Source of the DNA: Leptospira ellisii
GTDB lineage: Bacteria; Spirochaetota; Leptospiria; Leptospirales; Leptospiraceae
Assembly (NCBI RefSeq): GCF_002811955.1
Contig: NZ_NPEF01000156.1
Location: 1-9,437, forward strand
Direction: 5' to 3'
Length of the DNA stretch: 9,437 bases
Shown: positions 1 to 9,055 of the stretch, in pieces
Layout of the letters: every line of letters starts with the position of its first letter
How positions within the stretch are numbered: position 1 is the stretch's first letter
The notes under the pieces: model-generated
What the model was told of the DNA's origin: nothing
Databases searched by the model: none
The model's input: only the letters and a program-made list of their open reading frames with translations
Program-made: the position numbers and the translations under genes

Positions 1-46
1 GATATATCATTCTATTTTTGATCTCAAAAACAGGAGAATTGAAAAA

Positions 47-970
47 ATGGTTCAAGTGGATGTATTTTGGGCTTACGGGCTCGGGGCGGGGTTCGCAATG
101 GCCGCTTCCCGTCAAATTCGAAAGATACAAACTTCGACGAATCGGAGCGATTCCGATTCTGCGGAGCTGAAAAGTGTAGGAACTCCTAAAAACTCGGAGC
201 TGATTCCGTTTTGGAAAACCACATACTTTCTAGTCAACGTTTTGTTTCTCTCTTTGATCTTCGGGCCCTCGGGTTTGTATCTCGTCTGGCAATTTACGAG
301 TTGGGAAACGATGCAGGTTTTGGATAAATCCATGCCGGGTTGGTTGGTGACCTTATTCGGTTTTACGAACGTTTCCCAAGGAATTTTGGCGTTTTGGGTG
401 GTGTGGAAACTTTTGGAACGATCCAAGTTCTTTTTGGGCTTTTTGCAGGTGGTTTTCGGTTATTTCGGAATGTTCTTTATTCTTGTTCACGGTTGGGACG
501 GAGAGGGTTACAAACGCTTTTTTTCCGCGACGAAGGAACAATTCCTTCACGATTGGTCATGGAATACGGCGCTTTCCTGGCTGACTTCGGACGTTGCGAT
601 CACATTGTACGTCATGGGATTGATCATGATTCCCGTTCTGATTTCCGTCCTTTCCCGTTGGTTGGAGCAAGGTCTTGAAATCAGGGATGTTTCCATGGGA
701 ACCGAACGTAAAGAAGGAAAGGGAACCCCCGTTTACCGGATCCTTTTCTTTTTGGGCTCGATCTTTATCGGAACCTTGGGTTTGGCGATTCTTTGCAGTC
801 TTACGATCCACGCCGCAGGCTGGATTTTCGGTACGGTTCTCGGTATTGCGATCTTTTATATATTAGGAATTTCTAAATATGGAATTCTCTTTTTCTTTTA
901 TAAGGGGATTTTCCATCTGAACGGTTCTCCCGTTTCCGAAAAAGGAATTCCGTTGAACGCCGGGATTTAG
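47..970 (+). CDS. Multi-pass membrane protein of unknown function
   Basis: I do not recognise the family. The 307-residue product is rich in Phe, Trp, Leu and Ile, with hydrophobic stretches near residues 5-20, 57-80, 100-120, 128-148, 183-203 and 231-285, so about six or seven membrane spans in the inner membrane are likely. A polar loop with many Ser, Asp and Lys residues (about 24-52) separates the first two spans, and a charged loop (about 205-228) precedes the last hydrophobic block. No catalytic motif is evident. The ATG start is well supported: AGGAGA at 32-37 sits 9 nt upstream. A TATCAT hexamer at 5-10 could be its -10 box, but the -35 region would lie outside the window. Its stop codon overlaps the stop of the convergent PLP-enzyme gene by 4 bp, leaving no room for a separate terminator. 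Confidence 0.85.
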   Translation: MVQVDVFWAYGLGAGFAMAASRQIRKIQTSTNRSDSDSAELKSVGTPKNSELIPFWKTTYFLVNVLFLSLIFGPSGLYLVWQFTSWETMQVLDKSMPGWLVTLFGFTNVSQGILAFWVVWKLLERSKFFLGFLQVVFGYFGMFFILVHGWDGEGYKRFFSATKEQFLHDWSWNTALSWLTSDVAITLYVMGLIMIPVLISVLSRWLEQGLEIRDVSMGTERKEGKGTPVYRILFFLGSIFIGTLGLAILCSLTIHAAGWIFGTVLGIAIFYILGISKYGILFFFYKGIFHLNGSPVSEKGIPLNAGI

Positions 971-2469
971 TCTTCGAGGGCTTTTTTGTATTCTTCGATC
1001 AAAAGATCCGGATTTTCGATTCCGACCGAGATCCGGATCAGATTGGGATCCAACCCGTTTTCCTTTAGGAATTTTTTTCCTTCGTCGGTCGTCGCCAATT
1101 CGTAATGCGCGAGATAGACGTAGAGCATATTCAACGTGAATTCCGTCCCGAAACTCGGTCCTTTGAGCAACGCCAATCGGTCGTAGAATTTTTCCAAAGG
1201 AATCGAAAGTTCGATCGATAAAACCCCGGATTGGATTCCGGGAATTCGCGCGATTTTGGAGAAGTTCTCGGAGGATTCTTTCGAACCGGTCCAAAATACG
1301 TTTCTAATTCCCGGCCGTTCCGTAAAGAAAGCGGCGAGTTTTTGGACGTTTTCGCTGATGCGTAAAACCCTTTGTTCGTAATCTTTGATTTCGTAGGCGA
1401 GGCGTTCGCAATCCCGAAGATACGGTTCTTCCACGAGTTCCCTACAGACGGGAGAAAGTTCCGAATACCATTTCGAATTCCGGTTCAATACGACGCATCC
1501 CATCATCAAATCCCCGTTTCCGCACGCGAACTTGGTGAGACTTTCCACGACTATGTCCGTAAACGGAAGCACGTCGATCACGGCGGAACCCGCGACGGAA
1601 ATATCCGCGATCAGAGGAATTCCATACCGATCCACGATCGTTTTTAATTTCGTATAATCGGGAACCAGGAGCAGCGGATTGGTGGGACATTCCGTAATGA
1701 TACCTGCGACTTTTTCGGAATTCGTTTCCAGAAACGTTTCCAATTCCTTTAAGTCGGTGGCGTCGTGGATCACATACGAATCACTCGTATATTTTTCCAA
1801 AATTCTAATATTGTCGACGTACAACCAGCCGAGTCGGATCCAAATCGTTTTTCCCTGTTTTTTGCGGATCCGATCCAAGGATTCGAAGGCCGTGTAAATT
1901 CCGTTCATTCCGGAAACGGAAAGTAGTATTTCGGGATTTTGTTCCGAGTAAAAGGAGGATAACGTGGAGAAAATTTTTTCTACGGGGGAATCCTTTTCCA
2001 CTTTCTCGCGGTAGATTTCCTGAAGAATTCCCTTTTTTACGAGAAAGTCCTCCGCCTTGCGCGAAGAAGCAAGGCAACCGGTATGCTGGATGAAGGCGAG
2101 AATCTCCTTTTCCAGATCGGCTTTGTTCGGAATTACGAGAGTTACGATTCCCTCATCCTCCAAAATTCTGTAGTCTTGGATGCCGAATTTGCGGACGATC
2201 GTTTCGCCGGCTTTTTTCGAAGAGAGGATAAATTGAGGGGTATCGATCTTTTTGGTTTCTCGGTTGTAGTCGAGAATTCTCGCGATGTAGGAATGTGCGA
2301 CGAATCTTGGATACCCCGACTTTAAACGGGAAAGAGTTTCCGTTCTTTTTTCCTCGTAGCCGATCACGTCCGTCAACTGGGGAAGACTTACGGAAACCGC
2401 ATGAATGTTGTCGAACGGGATTCTTTCACCGCAGAGGGTCCGCTGAGGCTCTTTGATTTCTTTTAACAT
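967..2469 (-). CDS. PLP-dependent Cys/Met metabolism enzyme, cystathionine gamma-synthase-like (long form)
   Basis: A 500-residue enzyme of the Cys/Met-metabolism PLP family (fold type I), probably cytosolic and acting in sulfur amino-acid (methionine) synthesis. Visible landmarks are SGMNGI (about 186-191, cofactor phosphate region), the ECPTNP segment (260-265), Asp289 in ADIS (pairs with the pyridine nitrogen), the Schiff-base lysine K313 in SLTK, and Arg479 in LIRISVGIE (expected carboxylate binder). Typical bacterial members have about 380-400 residues; this one carries about 130 extra N-terminal residues. That N-terminus ([15 protein letters not shown], then SGYPRF) resembles, from memory, fungal STR2-type cystathionine gamma-synthases. 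The exact reaction (gamma-synthase, beta-lyase or acylhomoserine sulfhydrylase) cannot be fixed by eye. It follows prfA by 66 bp on the same strand. The ATG has only a weak GGAA 8 nt upstream, just beyond a predicted nested hairpin. Confidence 0.85.
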   Translation of the reverse strand: MLKEIKEPQRTLCGERIPFDNIHAVSVSLPQLTDVIGYEEKRTETLSRLKSGYPRFVAHSYIARILDYNRETKKIDTPQFILSSKKAGETIVRKFGIQDYRILEDEGIVTLVIPNKADLEKEILAFIQHTGCLASSRKAEDFLVKKGILQEIYREKVEKDSPVEKIFSTLSSFYSEQNPEILLSVSGMNGIYTAFESLDRIRKKQGKTIWIRLGWLYVDNIRILEKYTSDSYVIHDATDLKELETFLETNSEKVAGIITECPTNPLLLVPDYTKLKTIVDRYGIPLIADISVAGSAVIDVLPFTDIVVESLTKFACGNGDLMMGCVVLNRNSKWYSELSPVCRELVEEPYLRDCERLAYEIKDYEQRVLRISENVQKLAAFFTERPGIRNVFWTGSKESSENFSKIARIPGIQSGVLSIELSIPLEKFYDRLALLKGPSFGTEFTLNMLYVYLAHYELATTDEGKKFLKENGLDPNLIRISVGIENPDLLIEEYKKALED

Positions 2470-2481
2470 CTCTTTGGTTCC

Positions 2482-2525
2482 AGTCCGCGACCTTTCCCGG
2501 ATTTTTCAATCCGTAAATTCGGACT
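2482..2525 (-). promoter_or_regulatory. Nested inverted repeat in the leader of the PLP-enzyme gene
   Basis: Two stems nest in the 66-bp gap between prfA and the PLP-enzyme gene. The outer 6-bp stem pairs 2482-2487 with 2520-2525 (AGTCCG/CGGACT). The inner 6-bp stem pairs 2498-2503 with 2508-2513 (CGGATT/AATCCG) around a 4-nt loop. In the minus-strand RNA the structure ends 12 nt before the ATG, right beside the weak GGAA ribosome-binding site. It could attenuate or protect the transcript, or affect initiation. There is no long U-run after it, so it is not a convincing intrinsic terminator. Confidence 0.35.
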
Positions 2526-2535
2526 TGAAAATCTT

Positions 2536-3600
<1,065 letters not shown>

Positions 3601-3636
3601 TGAAGGAACTCGACCTTTCCTTTGTAAATCAACCCG

Positions 3637-4249
<613 letters not shown>

Positions 4250-4275
4250 AGTTTAAAGAGAATCGAAATTATATT

Positions 4276-5442
4276 ATGAAATTTGAATTTATATCGAAAC
4301 ACAAAAACGCTTCCGTATTTCCTTCGCGGCGGACGAAGTTCGCCGTCGCGATGTCCGCGCTGGTTTTAGTTTTAGGCGTCTGCAAAAGCAGTCACGAAAC
4401 CTTCGTCGAGGAAATCCAGGAACTCGTAGAACAGGAAAAATACGAGAAAGCGGCGGAGAAACTCAAGGAAAAACTCCAATCTCCCAAAGATAGGGACGAG
4501 ATCCTATCCTCCGAAAATCCGGATTCTCCAAGGGTGATCGAATTCTCCCACGACCGCTTAAAACTCGTATGGACCGAGGATCAGAAGATTTTTTTCCAGG
4601 ATCTTGCGGCCGGGGAAACCAATTCCAGAAGTCTGGACCAGACGCCTTCCAACCTTTCCCTTTCGCAAAACGCCAATTATGCGCTCGTCGAATATCCGAT
4701 GCAAACCTCGGGCGGCTGTAGATACGTCGCGATTTCGCTTAAAAATTCGAGCCTTTCCTACGAGGCAGGCGCCCAGGTTTCGTGCAAAAACAGGGGATCG
4801 ATTCTGCCGGACGGTTCCAAAATTTATTATTTCGTGGATGATAATCTCTACGAGGAAAAAACCGTGGAGCCCCGCAAGCCGGTGCTCGTCTTAAACAAGG
4901 AGAAGATCGTATCCCCGTTTCCGAATTTAAAGACGCGGTCTTTGATGTATCCCGCGGGAAATTCCTTTCTGATCTTTTCCGGTAACGCGGGCGCGTACAA
5001 TCTTTATTGGTTTCAACCTTCCCAAAAAAACGCGGAGAAGATCGATAAGGACATTCTCAGTCCGATTTTGTATTATGGAAACGGCGAAAACGCCTATTAT
5101 ATCGGAGGCGAAATAGGGAAACTTCATCTTCGGAGGATCAATTTTTCCGCGAAGGGAAAACCGGTAATCACGAAATTATTTACCGTAAGTCGGAAGGAGA
5201 TCAATCCTTGGAAACTCGCCAAAAAGAACGAGTTTTTATCCGGATATTCCGGTAAGGTTCATCTCTGGGGACCTTTGAAAAAAAGCCAGAATCTGCCGAT
5301 CCTTTGCGAGCGGGCCTTTCTTTCCGGAGACGATCGGATCGTTTGCGAAACGGAACCCGGTCAGTTGATCCTGAGCAAATTGGATTTTCAACCGGAGGAC
5401 TGGAGCATCTGGAAGTTGTACGAGGAAGTTCGGAGTAAATAA
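4276..5442 (+). CDS. Putative lipoprotein with beta-propeller-like body
   Basis: A 388-residue predicted exported lipoprotein of unknown function. The N-terminus has a basic region (to about residue 21), a hydrophobic core (about 22-35) and Cys36 in LVLGVC, consistent with a relaxed spirochaete lipobox, although Val at -1 is unusual. After the cysteine comes a short charged helical stretch (about 40-70, [14 protein letters not shown]) that could be a single TPR-like hairpin. From about 85 onward, repeated beta-rich blocks ([55 protein letters not shown]) suggest a WD40- or TolB-like propeller. The frame is open upstream to 4075, but that part overlaps the preceding gene; ATG 4276 gives a sensible signal peptide. 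An alternative ATG at residue 26 would leave too short a signal. Only a weak AAAGAGAA is seen upstream. It likely sits in an operon with 3641-4249. Confidence 0.8.
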   Translation: MKFEFISKHKNASVFPSRRTKFAVAMSALVLVLGVCKSSHETFVEEIQELVEQEKYEKAAEKLKEKLQSPKDRDEILSSENPDSPRVIEFSHDRLKLVWTEDQKIFFQDLAAGETNSRSLDQTPSNLSLSQNANYALVEYPMQTSGGCRYVAISLKNSSLSYEAGAQVSCKNRGSILPDGSKIYYFVDDNLYEEKTVEPRKPVLVLNKEKIVSPFPNLKTRSLMYPAGNSFLIFSGNAGAYNLYWFQPSQKNAEKIDKDILSPILYYGNGENAYYIGGEIGKLHLRRINFSAKGKPVITKLFTVSRKEINPWKLAKKNEFLSGYSGKVHLWGPLKKSQNLPILCERAFLSGDDRIVCETEPGQLILSKLDFQPEDWSIWKLYEEVRSK

Positions 5443-5502
5443 AGAACTTCTAATTTTCAGCTTTTCTAATATCTCTTATCGTATCGAAACGGCCGCGGAA
5501 TC

Positions 5503-5554
5503 GCCGATCTCGTTCCGTAAGCGTCCGTTCGGAACGTTCGAACTCCGAATCGGC
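5503..5554. repeat. Nested inverted repeats between convergent genes
   Basis: The 117-bp gap between the lipoprotein gene and the convergent nitrilase-like gene contains two nested stems. The outer one pairs 5503-5508 with 5549-5554 (GCCGAT/ATCGGC). The inner 7-bp stem pairs 5511-5517 with 5530-5536 (CGTTCCG/CGGAACG) around a 12-nt loop. A competing small stem is 5547-5551 with 5556-5560. The location suggests a bidirectional 3'-end structure, but neither strand has a clear T-run after it, so an intrinsic terminator is not proven. Confidence 0.4.
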
Positions 5555-5559
5555 AGATT

Positions 5560-6639
5560 CTACAAGAACAGATTGAGGATCAGAGGTTCCCGGCTGTTGA
5601 CCCCCGGAGCGGGCGCTCCGTATCTAGTTTTGATATAACTTCCGCCGCCGTAATTCAAGTCCAGGTACGAACCGGAGGGAACGATTCGAACCGTGGATTC
5701 GAAATTGGATTTCGACGCCCAGTCTTTGAGAAAGGTTTCGGAAGAAGTTTCACCGATCGCCACGATTCTCGAAACGAAGGTCTTTTTTACCCTTTCCTGA
5801 AATTCCTCGTCCTTCAAATTTTCGAGATAAAAAATTCCGAACCGTGCAAACGGAAATTGAAACGTAATCAAAGGATTGTCCGTCGCGGGAGCGGAGCTCG
5901 TCGTGGAAGGAACGTTTCCCTGAAAAACCGATAAGTACCGTTTCCAGTTTTCGGAAGCGGGACGATGCAGGATTTCCTTTGCGGTTTTTCCGTCGGGTTG
6001 AAAAAGAAGCGAAATCTCCTCCCATTCCCCGTTTTCCGTTTCGGAAAAAACGTTTCCGTTCTTTTCCTCTTTGAGAATCGTTTCCAACGCCGTTTCGCCG
6101 GATACGATCGAACCCGCGAGCAAATATACGGAATACGTTCTGGCAAGATTGGAAAAAATTCTCCGATATACTCGGGCCGTTTCGTAAACGGAATCCTTCG
6201 TTTCTCCCGATAGTCTATCGACGGAGCGTCTTAAGAAAAGATCGTATCTTAAAACCTGAAACGCTTCCTCCAATCCGGAACGTTTGAAAACGTCGCGTCG
6301 GGAATGTAGGAAATACAAAAAACTTCCCGTGTGTGCGGGAAATACCACCAAGGTGTTCTTTTTTATCAGCCCTTTTTGTTGCGCCTGTTTGAGAGGAGCT
6401 TCCAAAGATTTTAAGAATCTTTCCTCCGAGGAAAAATCCTCCAATCTCCACTCTGGCTGAATCGCAAGAACGTTCCCGGCGTTTCGATCGTAACCGGCGC
6501 TCAGGATCTGATATTCCTTTCGGGGAACGGAATTATATTGTTCGTCGGAGATAGGTTTCCCGGAAAATAATACGGCTATGATAAAAAAGATCGGAAGGAG
6601 CACGAGGGCGGCGATTGTATTTTTCCAAAAGGGAGTCAT
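5560..6639 (-). CDS. Membrane-anchored nitrilase-like (carbon-nitrogen hydrolase fold) protein, probably non-catalytic
   Basis: A 359-residue protein with one N-terminal membrane segment (about 8-26), so the body probably lies outside the cytoplasm. The remainder looks to me like a worn carbon-nitrogen hydrolase fold: VLAIQPEW (about 58-65), TLVVFPAHTG (96-105, where active enzymes have a Glu after Pro), VYLLAGSIVSG (171-181), SLLFQPDGK (210-218), and FGIFYLENL (267-275, where active enzymes carry the nucleophilic Cys). The whole protein has no cysteine, so classical Glu-Lys-Cys chemistry is excluded if the fold assignment is right. Distantly, this layout recalls apolipoprotein N-acyltransferase-type domains. 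The frame is open upstream to 6753, but that overlaps the Nudix gene; ATG 6639, 11 bp after the Nudix stop, leads directly into the membrane segment. The ribosome-binding site is weak (AGAAAAAAAG). It is probably the last gene of a minus-strand operon. Confidence 0.75.
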   Translation of the reverse strand: MTPFWKNTIAALVLLPIFFIIAVLFSGKPISDEQYNSVPRKEYQILSAGYDRNAGNVLAIQPEWRLEDFSSEERFLKSLEAPLKQAQQKGLIKKNTLVVFPAHTGSFLYFLHSRRDVFKRSGLEEAFQVLRYDLFLRRSVDRLSGETKDSVYETARVYRRIFSNLARTYSVYLLAGSIVSGETALETILKEEKNGNVFSETENGEWEEISLLFQPDGKTAKEILHRPASENWKRYLSVFQGNVPSTTSSAPATDNPLITFQFPFARFGIFYLENLKDEEFQERVKKTFVSRIVAIGETSSETFLKDWASKSNFESTVRIVPSGSYLDLNYGGGSYIKTRYGAPAPGVNSREPLILNLFL

Positions 6640-6650
6640 ATTCTTTTTTT

Positions 6651-7085
<435 letters not shown>

Positions 7086-7151
7086 GGATGATTTCTTCTC
7101 CGGGTTTCCTTACAGGGACTTATAATTTTTCACAACTGACAATCATTTTTA

Positions 7152-7165
7152 TTCTTTCGAAAGAA
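7152..7165. repeat. Perfect 14-bp palindrome
   Basis: TTCTTTCGAAAGAA is fully self-complementary and lies in the 102-bp gap between the rhomboid and Nudix genes. On the minus strand it is followed by A-rich rather than T-rich sequence, so it is not an intrinsic terminator in the direction of the operon. It could be a protein-binding site or a weak hairpin; its role is unknown. Confidence 0.35.
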
Positions 7166-7187
7166 CGGCTCGGGTAGGTTTCTTCGC

Positions 7188-7853
7188 TTATCGATTGGAG
7201 TAAAAGAAGGCCAAAATCAAAGTCAAAACGATGAAGATAAGATTGAGAATGAATCCGGAATGAAGCTGCTTTCTTTCGGTGGGTTTTAAAAAATACGCCG
7301 CAAAGATCACCGAGATAAATCCTCCTAGATGGGCCCATCGAGCCACTCCGTCGTCCGTAAATACGTTGCTGATATCCGAATACACCATGATCCAGGCTAC
7401 GAGAAACACTGGAAACGGAATGTTCTTTCCGTTGAATCGGAGGGAAAACGGAGAAAGTAAAGCCGCGACCGCCGCGATTCCGGATATCGCACCCGAAGCT
7501 CCGACGACGGGTGTGGGGTCGCGCAAAATCACTCCCCGGATAAACGAATCGAGCAGAGAGGAGATCAGCGCCGCCATAAAAAAGAAAAGAAGCCATCTTC
7601 CTTTTCCCGCTTTGTATTCCACGGCTCTTCCCAAAAAAAACAGATAAAACATATTTCCGAAAAGATGAATCAAACTGCCGTGATAAAAAACCGCACCGAT
7701 CCACGCGATCGGATGGATTTGTCCCGGATGATTCAGGAAATACTTGGAGATCAAATGTTCGGGAAGAAATAAATTCACCCCGAAAAAAGTGACTATCATC
7801 AGAAAAACGAAAAAAGTCGTTAATGGAAATTCGAAAAGAAGAACCCGGATCAA
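7188..7853 (-). CDS. Rhomboid family intramembrane serine protease
   Basis: An inner-membrane serine protease that cleaves transmembrane helices. Numbered from the proposed TTG (221 residues), [10 protein letters not shown] holds the oxyanion-type H58, H63 and N67, GASG gives nucleophile Ser120 (118-121), and AHLGG gives the general base His175, so the Ser-His dyad is complete. I count six core spans plus a seventh hydrophobic segment at about 199-218, a 6+1 arrangement. The frame is open upstream to an ATG at 7964, but that is deep inside tetR. TTG 7851-7853 overlaps the tetR TGA and lies 11 nt after GGGAGAG (7865-7871), so translation is probably coupled to tetR. An internal ATG at 7799 would cut into the first span and lacks a Shine-Dalgarno sequence. 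The substrate is unknown. The start choice is moderately sure; the family is very sure. Confidence 0.93.
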   Translation of the reverse strand: MIRVLLFEFPLTTFFVFLMIVTFFGVNLFLPEHLISKYFLNHPGQIHPIAWIGAVFYHGSLIHLFGNMFYLFFLGRAVEYKAGKGRWLLFFFMAALISSLLDSFIRGVILRDPTPVVGASGAISGIAAVAALLSPFSLRFNGKNIPFPVFLVAWIMVYSDISNVFTDDGVARWAHLGGFISVIFAAYFLKPTERKQLHSGFILNLIFIVLTLILAFFYSNR

Positions 7854-8545
7854 AGCTTTTTTTTCTCTCCCGGAAAGTATAAGGTCAGATAGGATTTTAG
7901 AATCACCTTCAACTCGATGATCATTCGATTGGAGAATTCTCTGTCTTTCTGTTCCCGAATCCATCGGTTCAGAATCGCGTCCGTGACTTCGACCACGATT
8001 CTCGATATGATCTTATTTTCGGCAGGATCGACGTCGAATTGAGAAAGAATTCTGGAGACGTTTTCCGAAATTTTGATGTTATTTTCCCGATCGATCTCGA
8101 TCAACTCAGGATCCTGTTTCATGGAAGACCATAGAGGCGCGAATCCGGGCTCGCCGAGATAGAAATTCGCGAACGAATCGATGACGGAATCGATCAAGTC
8201 CTGCCAAGAACGTCCGTTAAGATCGGATTGAAAAATTCCGGTAAGCATTTGATTGACCCGTTCCAAATGTCTTTGCCCGACCGCGTTGAGGACGGCGTGT
8301 TTATTAGGAAAGTATTGATAGAGAGAACCGATGGGAATTTCGGCTTCCTGCGCGATCATATTCGTAGTAATCGCCTCCGCTCCGTGTTTTTCCAGCAAAG
8401 AGGAAACTACGTCCAGGATCTTTTGAACCCTATCTATGGATCTTTTTTGGGAAGGTTCTTTTCTCGGATTTAAGGAAAGAGAATCTTTTGCGGAATCGCC
8501 GTTCAGCGCCTTTTTGTTTTTGGATGTTGCTTTTTTGGAAATCAA
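7850..8545 (-). CDS. TetR-family transcriptional regulator
   Basis: A 231-residue DNA-binding regulator, normally a dimeric ligand-responsive repressor. The TetR N-terminal domain covers about 36-83, with the helix-turn-helix in [20 protein letters not shown] (60-79), a close match to the family signature, followed by NKHAVLNAV. The C-terminal half (about 95-225) is helical and would bind the unknown ligand. A basic, Ser/Lys-rich tail of about 35 residues precedes the HTH domain, longer than usual. No in-frame ATG precedes the domain. TTG 8543-8545 has GGAG (8553-8556) 7 nt upstream and is the likely start. The gene heads the minus-strand cluster with rhomboid, and its TGA overlaps the rhomboid TTG. 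A palindrome over its own candidate -10 hints at autoregulation. The last codons contain an A8 run that makes a slippery heptamer. Confidence 0.93.
   Translation of the reverse strand: MISKKATSKNKKALNGDSAKDSLSLNPRKEPSQKRSIDRVQKILDVVSSLLEKHGAEAITTNMIAQEAEIPIGSLYQYFPNKHAVLNAVGQRHLERVNQMLTGIFQSDLNGRSWQDLIDSVIDSFANFYLGEPGFAPLWSSMKQDPELIEIDRENNIKISENVSRILSQFDVDPAENKIISRIVVEVTDAILNRWIREQKDREFSNRMIIELKVILKSYLTLYFPGEKKKL
7856..7862 (-). promoter_or_regulatory. Candidate -1 frameshift (slippery) heptamer A AAA AAG
   Basis: The tetR frame ends GAG AAA AAA AAG CTT TGA, so the heptamer A AAA AAG sits in the correct phase for a -1 slip, as in Escherichia coli dnaX. The -1 frame continues through the whole rhomboid gene. 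A Shine-Dalgarno-like GGGAG lies just upstream (7867-7871), though only 4 nt away, closer than in dnaX. I see no strong downstream hairpin. The A8 run (7857-7864) could also favour polymerase slippage. Confidence 0.35.
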
Positions 8546-8572
8546 TGCGAATCTCCGCCGTACGACGTCTCG

Positions 8573-8584
8573 TCCTATTTAGGA
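8573..8584. promoter_or_regulatory. Candidate TetR operator (inverted repeat)
   Basis: TCCTA (8573-8577) and TAGGA (8580-8584) form 5-bp arms with a 2-bp centre. The palindrome sits on the candidate -10 box of tetR, the usual placement for an autorepressing TetR protein. The arms are short, so chance is possible. Confidence 0.25.
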
Positions 8585-8604
8585 ACTTCGCGGGATAAAT
8601 TCAA
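8576..8604 (-). promoter_or_regulatory. Candidate tetR promoter
   Basis: Reading the minus strand, TTGAAT (8599-8604) is a fair -35 and TAAATA (8576-8581) a poor -10, with a 17-bp spacer. The predicted transcription start would leave about 20-25 nt of leader containing the GGAG ribosome-binding site. The -10 match is only partial, so this is tentative. Confidence 0.25.
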
Positions 8605-8640
8605 CCAAGTATTGGGCGCTAAAATCCGAAGCAAGTTCTC

Positions 8641-8694
8641 GCTTCGAGTCCGAATCTGATTTTTATCTTTGAATTTTGCCGAAGAAGGGACTCG
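8641..8694. repeat. 54-bp direct repeat, copy 1 (displaced tRNA 3' end)
   Basis: Identical over 54 bp to 8820-8873, with a 179-bp period. It contains the last 18 nt of tRNA-Leu sequence plus 36 nt of its 3' flank. Each copy has inverted termini CGAGTCC/GGACTCG (here 8645-8651 and 8688-8694). This copy is not attached to an intact tRNA. Confidence 0.9.
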
Positions 8695-8703
8695 CCCCTC
8701 CAC
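8677..8703 (-). pseudogene. tRNA-Leu 3' fragment (T arm and acceptor strand)
   Basis: These 27 bases match the 3' end of the intact tRNA-Leu (8856-8882) at 24 positions. The last 18 nt are perfect; the three differences fall in the T arm, where the T-T of the TTCGAGT loop is replaced by G-G. No 5' acceptor strand able to pair with CTTCGGC is found upstream, so this is a fragment or decayed copy and not a working tRNA. Confidence 0.6.
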
Positions 8704-8819
8704 AGTCTCGCTTCGTGCTCGACTGAGTTCCGGGGCGTCTTTCTCGCTCACTCGTCCATCCTGGACTCGCGTCGCGTTTTTTCGCTTCTTACGGAAGCTC
8801 AAAACGCTCTCGCTCGAAA

Positions 8820-8943
<124 letters not shown>

Positions 8944-9016
8944 TGGAATGCAGTGAAAACTGCTCTTACAATTTCGGGAGACTCGGGTTTTCCGTCATCC
9001 ATTATTTTGGAATTCA

Positions 9017-9046
9017 TTGACAGGGAGATCCGTCCGATTCTATGAT
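9017..9046 (+). promoter_or_regulatory. Near-consensus sigma-70 promoter for hisB
   Basis: TTGACA (9017-9022) is a perfect -35 and TATGAT (9041-9046) a 5/6 -10, separated by 18 bp. The expected start of transcription, 5-9 nt after the -10, falls at about 9051-9055, immediately before the hisB ATG at 9056. The mRNA would have almost no leader. Confidence 0.65.
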
Positions 9047-9055
9047 CCAGGTAGA

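Noticed and set aside
2482..2525. SAM or other methionine-linked riboswitch ahead of the PLP enzyme
   Set aside because: The element is only a pair of nested short stems; the multi-stem junctions or pseudoknot expected for known SAM riboswitches are not visible.
7140..7170. Intrinsic terminator after the rhomboid gene
   Set aside because: The palindrome is followed on the transcribed strand by A-rich sequence, not a U-run.
8575..8802. Minus-strand open frame of 75 codons beside tetR
   Set aside because: It is made of the tRNA-derived 54-bp repeat and GCGAG-rich spacer, shares its C-terminal peptide with the frame across the real tRNA only because of the repeat, and has no recognisable domain.
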